In this document: in pieces, positions 55,406 through 63,426 of the stretch
Position numbering within the stretch: the stretch's first letter is position 1
Layout of the letters: every line of letters begins with the position of its first letter
NCBI GenBank assembly: GCA_002321895.1
Contig: DCMZ01000010.1
Location: 124,001-188,000, forward strand
From: Bdellovibrionaceae bacterium UBA1609
GTDB taxonomy: Bacteria; Bdellovibrionota; Bdellovibrionia; Bdellovibrionales; UBA1609
DNA: 64,000 bases
Reading direction: 5' to 3'
The notes under the pieces: model-generated
Database searches by the model: none
Seen by the model: only the letters and a program-made list of their open reading frames with translations
Told to the model about the DNA's origin: nothing
Translations under genes and position numbers: made by a program

Positions 55406-55576
55406 ATTAACCTGCCACCATTAAATCGTATGTTTTAAAATACTGAAATTCTAATCTCACGCTTCCCACCACTCAAAGTCACTCCACGATTAATAAACTA
55501 GCAGAAAAAAGTCATCACTAATTTATCCAAAACTAGAGTTTCGCTAAATGGGACATATTTATTCACAATACCTTTA

Positions 55577-55599
55577 AAGAAAAGGGGCTGAGCCCAGCC
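55577..55599 (-). terminator. attenuator-type terminator after the small peptide gene
   Basis: On the minus strand GGCTG-GGCT-CAGCC is followed by CCTTTTCTTT, 63 nt after the stop of the small peptide gene. A 5-bp GC stem is short but clean. It would let the peptide mRNA be more abundant than that of the downstream enzymes. Confidence 0.5.
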
Positions 55600-55662
55600 A
55601 AACCATCAAAAAATGGGCCGGGAGATAAAACCTGATCTAATTTTGGTAGCTCTGAAAAAACA

Positions 55663-55941
55663 CTAAGCAATGGGTGTCAAAGAAGGGTTACAAACGGGTT
55701 TCGCAGTCAAATGCTCATCTTCAAAAACCACTTCATTGTATTTTCCGTCAATAAATGTATGTTCAGAAACAATGGCTTCCGCAGGAACAATAAATTCCCG
55801 AATGCCATTAGTGGTTTCATTAGCGTTGGAACTTTGGGAATTACTTTTTGCTCGGATGACTCTCGGCCAACTAAATAGCAATCCGGGAACGGCACTTAGC
55901 GCTGAGAGGAGCATTCTTCGCTTATTCTTTTTGATATTCAT
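55663..55941 (-). CDS. small Tat-like-leader peptide, putative modification substrate
   Basis: 92 aa. The N-terminus KKNKRRMLLSALSAVPGLLF is a twin-arginine-like or Sec signal (RR followed by MLL, with a hydrophobic stretch). Possible cleavage is at VIRA before KSNS. The 62 remaining residues contain an acidic middle and a single Cys close to the C-terminus (KPVCNPSLTPIA). No homologue comes to mind. It has an AAGGGG ribosome site and a near-consensus promoter, and is surrounded by radical SAM, PP-loop, oxygenase and HExxH genes. I infer a ribosomally made precursor that is modified and then exported; it could instead be a plain small secreted protein. Confidence 0.65.
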   Translation of the reverse strand: MNIKKNKRRMLLSALSAVPGLLFSWPRVIRAKSNSQSSNANETTNGIREFIVPAEAIVSEHTFIDGKYNEVVFEDEHLTAKPVCNPSLTPIA

Positions 55942-55959
55942 GGTGACCCCTTGGCCAAC

Positions 55960-55988
55960 AACATATTTAAAGTTACTTATCTTGTCAA
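55960..55988 (-). promoter_or_regulatory. near-consensus sigma-70 promoter of the small peptide gene
   Basis: On the minus strand TTGACA (6 of 6), 17 nt, TATGTT (4 of 6). Transcription would start about 12 nt before the ATG at 55941, within reach of the AAGGGG ribosome site. This is the best promoter seen in the window. Confidence 0.65.
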
Positions 55989-56054
55989 ATTGGGGTTTAT
56001 ATTTTTATCTAAACGCTCTAGAACAAATACTTAAATCAGTTACGAAAGAAATCT

Positions 56055-56873
56055 GTGAACAATGTAAGACTACAAATTACGAAAGCCTGTCATAAATCAT
56101 GCCTGCATTGTCCAGAATCAAGATTGCATTCCAACGCAATGACCTCAATCAGTCATTTGTTTATTGAGAAATGCATTTGTACCTTTTTAGACCAATGGCC
56201 TTCCAAAACTCGAGTGACGGTCACTGGAGGCGAACCCTTCCTACATCCTAACATTGACAGAATCTTGTTTACGCTTCGCTCCAGCAAATGGATTCAACCT
56301 ACACTCTCAACTAACGGAGAGCGGATTCTCCAAGAGCCACAATATTTCGATGAACTTGAAAAGTTTATGGGAAACTTAGAGATACTATGCTCATTGGACG
56401 GACCACATAGGCGTCATTCCTATTTGCGTAATGACTCGTCTAGCCATCAAAAGACCATTGAGTTTATCACTCAGCTACAGAGCATGAAATACCCCCCAAC
56501 GATTCGCCTGAATACCATTCTAGGAAGAGACCACAGAGACTGGTTAAGTGGGTTTCTGGAAGAAATTGATGAACTCCATTTAGACTCCATTCGTCTCATT
56601 AATCCAGAGACCTATAACATCACCTACCCAGATCTTTGGAACAAGGCGGTACAGCCACTTGATAAAACAGATCTTCATAACCTTGCATCAGACTTGTTAA
56701 CCTATGAAAAACGATTTGAAACCCCTGTACATTTTCTGGAATTAGGAGATGGGTCTGCCAACGCACCCGATGTATTTGCTGACATAATGCCTCCAAATAT
56801 TGTGAAAATTCAAACCCGAATTGACCAACGCTCTAAATACAATACTTTTATGTCTCAAATGGGAGGGACCTGA
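56055..56873 (+). CDS. radical SAM enzyme
   Basis: 272-aa single-domain radical SAM protein. The cluster motif C-x3-C-x2-C is at residues 12, 16 and 19 (ACHKSCLHCP), and the SAM-binding TGGEPFLHP is at 57-65. The barrel continues to about residue 230. There is no C-terminal Cys cluster, so no SPASM or Twitch domain. It starts with GTG at 56055 directly before the first barrel strand. It is divergent from the putative precursor with 113 nt between them, and heads the four-gene plus-strand unit. Peptide epimerisation, crosslinking or methylation are all possible radical SAM reactions. Confidence 0.85.
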   Translation: MNNVRLQITKACHKSCLHCPESRLHSNAMTSISHLFIEKCICTFLDQWPSKTRVTVTGGEPFLHPNIDRILFTLRSSKWIQPTLSTNGERILQEPQYFDELEKFMGNLEILCSLDGPHRRHSYLRNDSSSHQKTIEFITQLQSMKYPPTIRLNTILGRDHRDWLSGFLEEIDELHLDSIRLINPETYNITYPDLWNKAVQPLDKTDLHNLASDLLTYEKRFETPVHFLELGDGSANAPDVFADIMPPNIVKIQTRIDQRSKYNTFMSQMGGT

Positions 56874-56876
56874 TAG

Positions 56877-57845
56877 ATGTCACTTAATCTTTCACAAACT
56901 TGGAGTTCCAACGGTCATTTTGTAACTGGTTACTCAGAAAATGGGACGCATTTCTGTAAAATAGATGGATCTGACCATACTCAATTGCAAAGTCCTTTTT
57001 CAGAAGCTCAAAGGGCTGCACGTTCCATCGCGAAGGCTGCAGAAACTTATGATCTCCCAATTGTACTCTGCCTCAGTGGAGGAATCGATTCCGAGGCCAT
57101 GGCCACAGCATTTCTACATGAAAAAATACCGTTCAAGGCCGCCACTCTGGTTTTCGATGATCAACTCAATCATCACGATACAGATTCAGCCATCGCCTTT
57201 TGTAAGGAAAATAGTATTGAACATGAGCTTCATCAAATTAACATCTTACAATTCTACGAAAAGGATAGGCACATAGAGTATGGCTACAAATATCGTTGTC
57301 AGTCGCCGCAGCTGGCAACTCATCTTTATTTACTGGATCATATCACTGGATTTCCAGTCATCGCGGGCCAACCGATGGAACTCTATTTTAAAAATGATAA
57401 AATTTGGCCCATTTTACCGGGTGATTTACACTGTGTTTATAACCGATATTTTCAGGTGAATCAGAGACCTGGAATTCCCAACTTCTTTTTTTACTCCCCT
57501 GGCCTCATTCAGTCCTTTTTTAATACGACATCCTTTAAAACCTATATCGGAAAAGGCTTTGATGGCACTTTAGTGGATCGATATGGGTACGACCTTAAAG
57601 TAAAATCCTATCAAGAAGGAGGCTTTCCCGTTCAAGCTAAAGCTGGAAAATATACGGGATTCGAAAAAGTGAGAGAATACTATGACGAATTGGATAACAT
57701 GGAACATGGTATAGCTTACAACAAAAGGTACAGATCACCCCTAGAGGAAATCAGCCCATTTCCTGAAAAGGAAAAACACTATCTCCCCAAGCAATTGGAT
57801 GAGCAATTTAAATGCATAGCCGACGAATTCAATGGAGATGTATGA
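56877..57845 (+). CDS. stand-alone asparagine-synthase-like enzyme (intact PP-loop)
   Basis: 322 aa with the PP-loop SGGIDS at residues 67-72 and no glutaminase domain in front. It aligns with the variant paralogue at 53482 around CQSPQLATHLYLLDHITGFPVIAGQPM. An ATP-dependent activation of a carboxylate, followed by amide or lactam bond formation, is the expected chemistry; ammonia would have to come from outside or another amine act as nucleophile. It starts 3 nt after the radical SAM stop and overlaps the next start as ATGA. Predicted location is cytoplasm. Confidence 0.78.
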   Translation: MSLNLSQTWSSNGHFVTGYSENGTHFCKIDGSDHTQLQSPFSEAQRAARSIAKAAETYDLPIVLCLSGGIDSEAMATAFLHEKIPFKAATLVFDDQLNHHDTDSAIAFCKENSIEHELHQINILQFYEKDRHIEYGYKYRCQSPQLATHLYLLDHITGFPVIAGQPMELYFKNDKIWPILPGDLHCVYNRYFQVNQRPGIPNFFFYSPGLIQSFFNTTSFKTYIGKGFDGTLVDRYGYDLKVKSYQEGGFPVQAKAGKYTGFEKVREYYDELDNMEHGIAYNKRYRSPLEEISPFPEKEKHYLPKQLDEQFKCIADEFNGDV

Positions 57846-58711
57846 AAACCTTATACAGACTCTACTTATTACTCATCGCCTTCCCTTTGATGGCATCCTG
57901 CCATAGTGCCCCAAAGGCAACATCCACCGATTATACATTTACTTCTGACTGGTTCAGTCCTGTCATTCCCCTATGGGAAAAGACATTTGCCTCGTTTGCT
58001 GAAAAAGAGGACTTTAAATATTTAGAAGTTGGGGTCTATGAAGGCCGATCATTTTTTTGGGTTCTTGATCATCTAGCCCGTGGTAAAAATGCAGAAGTTC
58101 ATGCACTGGATGTATTCCCAGATAAAATATTTTACACATTTTCCGCTAACTCAGTACTTTCAAAGCAAACTAGTAAAATTCATGTGCATAAAGGCTATTC
58201 AAGAGAAGTATTACCAAAACTAGTTAATCATAAATTTGATATGATTTATATCGATGGATCTCATATTGCAAAAAATGTCATGTTGGATGGACTACTCGCT
58301 GTAGAACTATTAAACCCTGGCGGTTACATTATCTTTGATGATTATGAAATGATGCCCCACTTGCCATTACCCTTAAGACCACGACACGCCATTAACAGTT
58401 TTGCTATCTACAATTCCAATCACCTTGAAATTACCCATAGAGGTCGCCAGGTCATCTTTAGGAAAAGGAACTTTCAATGCCCAGAAATACTCGATAATTT
58501 TGTATCCCAAGTACATGAGCACTGTTACTACTGGAATCAGTATCAATTGAAAAACACACGAAAAGGTCTGTACGATAAGAGAGGCCGAAAAATCAGTTTA
58601 TCTATCTCGGAAGAAAAGTCCTTACTATCCTATCTTGTCCGACCATCAAAAAATCTAAAGTTACCAAAACGCTTAAAAGATCTTATTTGGAGCACCCAAT
58701 CGGTAGACTAA
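57842..58711 (+). CDS. class I SAM methyltransferase with lipoprotein signal
   Basis: 289 aa. ATG 57842 overlaps the upstream stop as ATGA. The N-terminus is a lipoprotein signal with lipobox LMASC (MKTLYRLYLLLIAFPLMASC), which is odd for a SAM-dependent enzyme. The body is a Methyltransf_24-type Rossmann fold: YLEVGVYEGRS for motif I, VHALDVF, DMIYIDGSHIAKN and GGYIIFDDYE. If the export signal is real the protein would sit in the envelope, where SAM is not expected, so it may be a binding protein or work before export. An internal ATG that skips the signal is not evident. Confidence 0.75.
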   Translation: MKTLYRLYLLLIAFPLMASCHSAPKATSTDYTFTSDWFSPVIPLWEKTFASFAEKEDFKYLEVGVYEGRSFFWVLDHLARGKNAEVHALDVFPDKIFYTFSANSVLSKQTSKIHVHKGYSREVLPKLVNHKFDMIYIDGSHIAKNVMLDGLLAVELLNPGGYIIFDDYEMMPHLPLPLRPRHAINSFAIYNSNHLEITHRGRQVIFRKRNFQCPEILDNFVSQVHEHCYYWNQYQLKNTRKGLYDKRGRKISLSISEEKSLLSYLVRPSKNLKLPKRLKDLIWSTQSVD

Positions 58712-59661
58712 GTTTAAGGAAATTTCATACAAGTGTTTTAGTACAATCATATGGAAAAATTCCAATATTAACCCTGTTCTTCCTCATATCTCATTCATTC
58801 TGGCCAACCTATGTTTCGGCCGCAAAATACGTAATTACATTCGATGACCCTAAGTTAAATGATAGCGTGATGCACTCAGGGCAAAAGATCGATAATCTTA
58901 TCCGAACAGCATTAAAATCTCATTCATTACGTTCGATTCTCTTTGTTAGTGGCCATCGTCTAAACACCAAAGAGGGAGCAGAACTTTTAGAAAAGTGGGA
59001 TAAAGAGGGACACTGGATCGGGAATCATACCTATTCGCACACATCTATCGATGACCCTAAGATAAATGCATCGCAGTTTATTAAAGATCTTGAAAAACAG
59101 AGGTCACTCATTCAACATCTTAATAACTATAGACCGGTATTTAGATACCCATTTTTAAAAATGGGCTCTTCCCTTTCAAGAAGAAATGCTGTTCATCGAT
59201 ATCTTCAAAACAATAAAATAAAACATGGATTTGTCACTGTAGATACCTCTGATTGGTACATCTCCCATCGCCTAGAAGAAGCATTAAAAAATAACCCAAA
59301 TTTGGACCTCACTCCATATAGAATGTTTTACCAGCAACATATACTTGAAAGGTTGGAGTACTATGATCAACTTGCCAAAAAACACTACGGCACTATTAAT
59401 CATAGCCTTCTCCTCCATCACAATTTGATAAATGGACTATTCCTAAATGACCTCATTGTGTTTTTAAAAACAAAAGGCTGGGAGGCCATAAACGTTGACA
59501 GTGTTTTTAACCAAAAAATCGAGAGCTATTTGCCACCCCTGCAAAGCGAAGGCTCGAGTATAATTTGGTCCCTAGCGAAGCAAAAGGGTGAAAAAGGGTT
59601 ACGACACCCACCAGAACATGGCAGCTATGAAAAAGTAAAATTAGACCAACAAGGTCTATAA
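58687..59661 (+). CDS. secreted polysaccharide deacetylase
   Basis: NodB-homology deacetylase of 324 aa with a hydrophobic signal (IPILTLFFLISHSFWPTYVSA) after a long N-terminal stretch. Motif 1 is TFDD (51-54), motif 2 HTYSH (114-118) with the zinc His pair, and motif 3 RYPF (153-156). Start TTG at 58687 overlaps the previous gene by 25 nt. A later start after AAGGA (58713) is possible but no good codon is seen. It would remove acetyl groups from a surface or cell-wall glycan. It is the last gene of the plus-strand unit, 10 nt from a convergent gene. Confidence 0.8.
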   Translation: MEHPIGRLSLRKFHTSVLVQSYGKIPILTLFFLISHSFWPTYVSAAKYVITFDDPKLNDSVMHSGQKIDNLIRTALKSHSLRSILFVSGHRLNTKEGAELLEKWDKEGHWIGNHTYSHTSIDDPKINASQFIKDLEKQRSLIQHLNNYRPVFRYPFLKMGSSLSRRNAVHRYLQNNKIKHGFVTVDTSDWYISHRLEEALKNNPNLDLTPYRMFYQQHILERLEYYDQLAKKHYGTINHSLLLHHNLINGLFLNDLIVFLKTKGWEAINVDSVFNQKIESYLPPLQSEGSSIIWSLAKQKGEKGLRHPPEHGSYEKVKLDQQGL

Positions 59662-59671
59662 AAAACGGTTT

Positions 59672-60334
59672 TCAGTCGATACAGCTTTTTCGAATTTCAG
59701 CGTCTCGGATAGGAGGAAAAGAGATCTCTCCCTCCCCCTTACTTTCATCATAAGTGAACCACATGGGCATAGTGTACCTGTCGCCACCTTTAATTTCTGC
59801 CACACCATGTAGAGTGTGATTTGGATTGGGGAAAATGACGAGCATTCCTTTTTCTGGTGCAATTTTCATTGGCTTTTTAGGCCTATAAAACAGAAGTTCA
59901 CCGCCCTCATAGCCGTCATTTAAATAAAGAACCGCTGTATAGACCTGATAAGAAAAGTCCCTATGCATATTGAGCGCCATACCATCTGGCCAACGAACCA
60001 GGTGGGTATACCCACAATAAATTTCTTTCTCACCATAGAGTTCTTCTAACTTCTCAAATGTTCTGGTCCTACAATCTCTTAAAATAGCTTTTACTGGATG
60101 ATCTGAAGGAATATAGGGGTAAGCCAACACACGGTCATTGTAATATTGCCGTTGATCAGAATTCTTAAAAGTCACATTTCTCTTGTGATAGTCGATCAAC
60201 TTCTCGCAATCTTCAGAATTCAGAAAGTCAGGAATCGTATATATCTTTGAAGAGTCGACTTTCACTTCTGGCACATCGGCTTTAGACCCTGCTTTAGATC
60301 GATTTCCGAAAAGTATGTTTTCAAGATATTTCAT
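59672..60334 (-). CDS. prolyl-4-hydroxylase-type 2-oxoglutarate/Fe(II) oxygenase
   Basis: About 220 aa, 2OG-FeII_Oxy_3 type. Iron ligands are His124, Asp126 (LNMHRDFSY) and His176 (HTLHGV), and Arg186 (GGDRYTM) binds 2-oxoglutarate, numbered from ATG 60334. The YEGGELLF strand and FPNPNHTLHGV pattern are typical. A TTG at 60343 lies in frame upstream. It overlaps the DUF6065-like gene by 14 nt, so the two are coupled. Hydroxylation of a peptide or amino-acid residue is the family expectation. Confidence 0.88.
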   Translation of the reverse strand: MKYLENILFGNRSKAGSKADVPEVKVDSSKIYTIPDFLNSEDCEKLIDYHKRNVTFKNSDQRQYYNDRVLAYPYIPSDHPVKAILRDCRTRTFEKLEELYGEKEIYCGYTHLVRWPDGMALNMHRDFSYQVYTAVLYLNDGYEGGELLFYRPKKPMKIAPEKGMLVIFPNPNHTLHGVAEIKGGDRYTMPMWFTYDESKGEGEISFPPIRDAEIRKSCID

Positions 60335-60761
60335 AAAATCCAATCAGCGGGTGGTCTTTCTCCACAGATATCCATTGGTCCGCACGAGTCATCTTAACAA
60401 GGAACGTAAACTCATCATCAGCCACTTCCCCAGGGAACACCCCAAATGCACAACTCATTCCATCAACAAAATAATTTGGGGGCGGACCAAACATTTGACC
60501 AGCAATACATTGGGTTAACATCTCTTGCTTCACCCTTAGAGAAATGGTTCCCCCTCCAATTTGGGAGGAGACAATTTCTTCAAACTTTGGATCAATGTTT
60601 ACACAGACATCTTCTGGAGCAGCCCCACCATTCCAAAATACCTGAAAATCAACAGGCGCTACTATTACATGCCCTAGCGTATTCGCCTGACTGAGCCACT
60701 GGGGTATCTCAGGAAGCTTTTCCTGCCAATTTCTTGTAGTTCTACATTCGAGTGATCTCAA
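60321..60761 (-). CDS. DUF6065-like protein
   Basis: 146-aa protein. The patterns HVIVAPVDFQVFWNGGAAPED, GGGTISL, GPPPNYFVDG and FTFLVKMTRADQWISV resemble what I remember of DUF6065 (WxGGxxP, GPPN, DG), a family of unknown function. Start TTG at 60761 follows AGGAGG at 10 nt. It is translationally coupled to the 2OG oxygenase that follows, which suggests they act together. No signal peptide or membrane segment. Confidence 0.65.
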   Translation of the reverse strand: MRSLECRTTRNWQEKLPEIPQWLSQANTLGHVIVAPVDFQVFWNGGAAPEDVCVNIDPKFEEIVSSQIGGGTISLRVKQEMLTQCIAGQMFGPPPNYFVDGMSCAFGVFPGEVADDEFTFLVKMTRADQWISVEKDHPLIGFYEIS

Positions 60762-60975
60762 GTCGATTTATCCTCCTGGATCAAGAATATCCACGATTCA
60801 CAAAGGCCTTATTTAGACCACAACCTTCTATCACCTTGTTGAAGCTAAATAAATCATTTGACTACATGTGTTGGCCTGGAATCACGATTTTACCGCAATG
60901 CTAGATTTGGCTTATTCCCCAAACTTCAGACATATTGTATACTTATGATCTAAATATCTTCCAAATGATGAGCCA
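60762..60975. other. divergent intergenic region
   Basis: 214 nt between the DUF6065-like gene (minus) and the HTTM-like gene (plus). A possible -10 TATACT lies at 60938-60943, about 33 nt before the ATG at 60976, with no good -35. No small gene is seen. Confidence 0.35.
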
Positions 60976-62421
60976 ATGATTTTCCGACGATTGCATAAAA
61001 AGTATAGCGAACTCTTTGCACTGCAGGAATGGAGTGAATGCTCTGGCGTTCGAAACTTGTTAGTGGTTCTATACATTCATTTAGGCGCATTTCTAGTGTA
61101 CACGGAACGAGCCTATGTTGGCAGCTCACTACCTGAAAAGGTCAATAAACTTGTTTGCCCACCCTATTTTCAAAATTGCGGACAATGGAATCAACTTTTA
61201 ACCTTACCTGATGGCTGGGGATATGAGCTTTGGGTAACATTTTTATTCACTACATATTTTTTAAGTCTGGTTTTTTTCATAAAAAAGCAATGGGTCCTTG
61301 TACACATATCTCTATTCTTTCTTTTTCTATGGAAAATGGCAGCACAATGGCTTTTGTCTTATTCAATACTTTTTGAATATGCCTACTTTTCTGATGTATT
61401 TTTCTTCATAGTCCTGTTTTTTCGAAATAGGTTTAAACTTTCTCAATGGGCATTGAGCTTACTTTATCTACTCGCTGCCAAAGTTAAATTTACTGATTCT
61501 TGGATTCTGGGGACTTACTTCACATCTTCAAAAGTGGGGATACCCCTCATCACCGATACCTGGATCCCCATCGCGTCTCAAAGCGTAATTTTGTTAGAAC
61601 TCATCGGACCGTTTTTTCTTCTCTTTGGAAATAGGAAAGTTAAACAATGGGCCTGCATAGCCTTCCTCTTCTTTCATATTTTTTCTGTTCCCATTATAGG
61701 TGTTGGTTTTCCCATTTACGTACTTCCTCTTTTATACACTCTTTTTATTATGGAGAATTCTTCGACGACACCCCACAGTCCTTCGTTTTTTCAAAAAACT
61801 TTGGCTTCTGCAGTTTTTGTTTTCTTGTTTTTAGTCAGTCTAGTTCAGTGGGCTATACCTGGAGACGAAAGATACACTCAAGAAGGCCGTGGAATTGGAT
61901 CCGCTATGATTGATGCCAACCATCAATGTAAAGTTGAAATATGGGATAATAAATCAACTCAAGAAATGTCCCCAGAAGAATACACTTATAGTCGAGCTTC
62001 CAATAGATGTTGGACCTATGCCATTTGGTTTAAAGAACGCTATAGATGCATGGAATCTAAAACTATTGGTTTGAAAATTTACCATTCTATTAATAGCGGC
62101 CCTATGTATAGAATTGTGAATGAGCCCAACATCTGCAAACTTAGCTATAAAGCTTTTAGTCACAACGACTGGATAGAAACTCCGAACGATTCCACTACGC
62201 ATCTGGGGTACCCGCCACCCAACCTGTATCGTACAGAACTGGATCAGCAAGAAATCGTTTACACCGAATCTCCACAAACACGTCCCAGTGGAACCCAAAG
62301 CCTTCTACAGCCACACTTAAGAACACTCAGTAAATCATTGATGTTTGTTTGGTGGTTACTAATTCTTTTCTATTTCTATGCTTTTATAAATCATTTTTGG
62401 ATTAGAAAAAATAAAACCTAG
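60976..62421 (+). CDS. HTTM-type multi-pass membrane protein
   Basis: 481 aa with about nine hydrophobic helices in the first 300 residues, then a periplasm-type hydrophilic stretch (residues 305-440) with several Cys, and one C-terminal helix (SLMFVWWLLILFYFYAFI). The order and AAKVKFTDSWILGTYF, LLELIGPFFLLF and FHIFSVPIIGVGFPIY segments resemble HTTM proteins, the group related to vitamin K-dependent gamma-carboxylase and to SdpB of the Sdp peptide-toxin system. I infer the family from pattern only. It is convergent with the M14 gene (6 nt) and divergent from the DUF6065-like gene. Confidence 0.7.
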   Translation: MIFRRLHKKYSELFALQEWSECSGVRNLLVVLYIHLGAFLVYTERAYVGSSLPEKVNKLVCPPYFQNCGQWNQLLTLPDGWGYELWVTFLFTTYFLSLVFFIKKQWVLVHISLFFLFLWKMAAQWLLSYSILFEYAYFSDVFFFIVLFFRNRFKLSQWALSLLYLLAAKVKFTDSWILGTYFTSSKVGIPLITDTWIPIASQSVILLELIGPFFLLFGNRKVKQWACIAFLFFHIFSVPIIGVGFPIYVLPLLYTLFIMENSSTTPHSPSFFQKTLASAVFVFLFLVSLVQWAIPGDERYTQEGRGIGSAMIDANHQCKVEIWDNKSTQEMSPEEYTYSRASNRCWTYAIWFKERYRCMESKTIGLKIYHSINSGPMYRIVNEPNICKLSYKAFSHNDWIETPNDSTTHLGYPPPNLYRTELDQQEIVYTESPQTRPSGTQSLLQPHLRTLSKSLMFVWWLLILFYFYAFINHFWIRKNKT

Positions 62422-62427
62422 AAGGTT

Positions 62428-63426
62428 CTACTTAAGTAGTTCGACACTGAGCTCTTCCATGAGATATCCCAAGCAATCTTGATGAATCACACGTACATCT
62501 TTTGTGAACATGGAAGGTACACAAGATTTTTTAAATCTTATTACGCCCTCTTCATATGTGAAGTATTCGCTCGACCTATCTTCACCCTTTTCATCCAACA
62601 CGATAATTTTTGCTTTCTCATTATTCACTAAACCGATACTCTCTCCCACCTTCACTGATTGAAAGTTTAACTCATCAAAATGAGGGAAGAAGGAAAAATC
62701 TGTACTAGTGTCTCCAGTAAAACTTACCGTACATGCATCCGGTATCAATAACTTGGTATAACTATGATAAATATTTATCTCATCCGCTCTCGGTGTTACC
62801 TCGGCCAAACGATCCAAATGCAGCAATTGATCAACAAATCGAAATGCATTCTTTTCCTGCTCTTTATCATTCGGCAGACCACACTCAATGGTCATACCTG
62901 TCATCATTGCTGCCAACCTGTGCGAAAGTACTTCCATAGGGTTTATAAAATAAACACAATTTTTTGAAAACCTTTTGGCCAGTTGAGCCAATTTCTTATC
63001 TAATCGATTAATACAACCATAGGGTGGATTCTTCCCGGTATTATTATGAATATCGACACCGGCAAAAAAATGAATCTTCTTGAGTTCATTTAAAACATCT
63101 TGAGCACGATCAAATTCAAAACCTTCTCCACCTAACCAAATTCGATTGTAATCCGGTTGATCATCCAGACGACGCGAGCCATTCTTAGCTGCAACAACAT
63201 TCCCAATAAGAAGAATAAGTCCCCTTGGAGGCTTGCCATTGTATTTTTTTAAAATCTCCTGAGCGACTCTTAAACCTGAAGGCTCATTGCCGTGAAGCAT
63301 AACCGAGAGGAAAACCCATTCGTCCTTTTCACCCTCCACTCGACATAGAGTCAGAGGCTCAAAAAAATCAGAAAGCTCATAGGGCTCTAACTCGGTAAAG
63401 CTTTTGGGTAACTCATTCCAGATCAT
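62428..63426 (-). CDS. M14-family deacylase (aspartoacylase/succinylglutamate desuccinylase-like)
   Basis: 332-aa zinc carboxypeptidase-fold enzyme. Zinc ligands are His45 and Glu48 in MLHGNEPSG and His127 in VDIHNNTG, and the catalytic Glu is 181 in MTIECGLP. The NRIWLG and RRLDDQPDYNR segments fit AstE/AspA members that remove an acyl group from an amino acid. It lacks a signal peptide. Its role here is not clear: it could process a modified peptide or simply be an amino-acid enzyme. It ends 6 nt from the convergent HTTM-type gene. Confidence 0.82.
   Translation of the reverse strand: MIWNELPKSFTELEPYELSDFFEPLTLCRVEGEKDEWVFLSVMLHGNEPSGLRVAQEILKKYNGKPPRGLILLIGNVVAAKNGSRRLDDQPDYNRIWLGGEGFEFDRAQDVLNELKKIHFFAGVDIHNNTGKNPPYGCINRLDKKLAQLAKRFSKNCVYFINPMEVLSHRLAAMMTGMTIECGLPNDKEQEKNAFRFVDQLLHLDRLAEVTPRADEINIYHSYTKLLIPDACTVSFTGDTSTDFSFFPHFDELNFQSVKVGESIGLVNNEKAKIIVLDEKGEDRSSEYFTYEEGVIRFKKSCVPSMFTKDVRVIHQDCLGYLMEELSVELLK

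Noticed and set aside
55670..56095. 141-codon plus-strand frame opposite the small peptide gene
   Set aside because: It runs into the radical SAM gene and has no ribosome site; the minus-strand frame has promoter, ribosome site and a leader.
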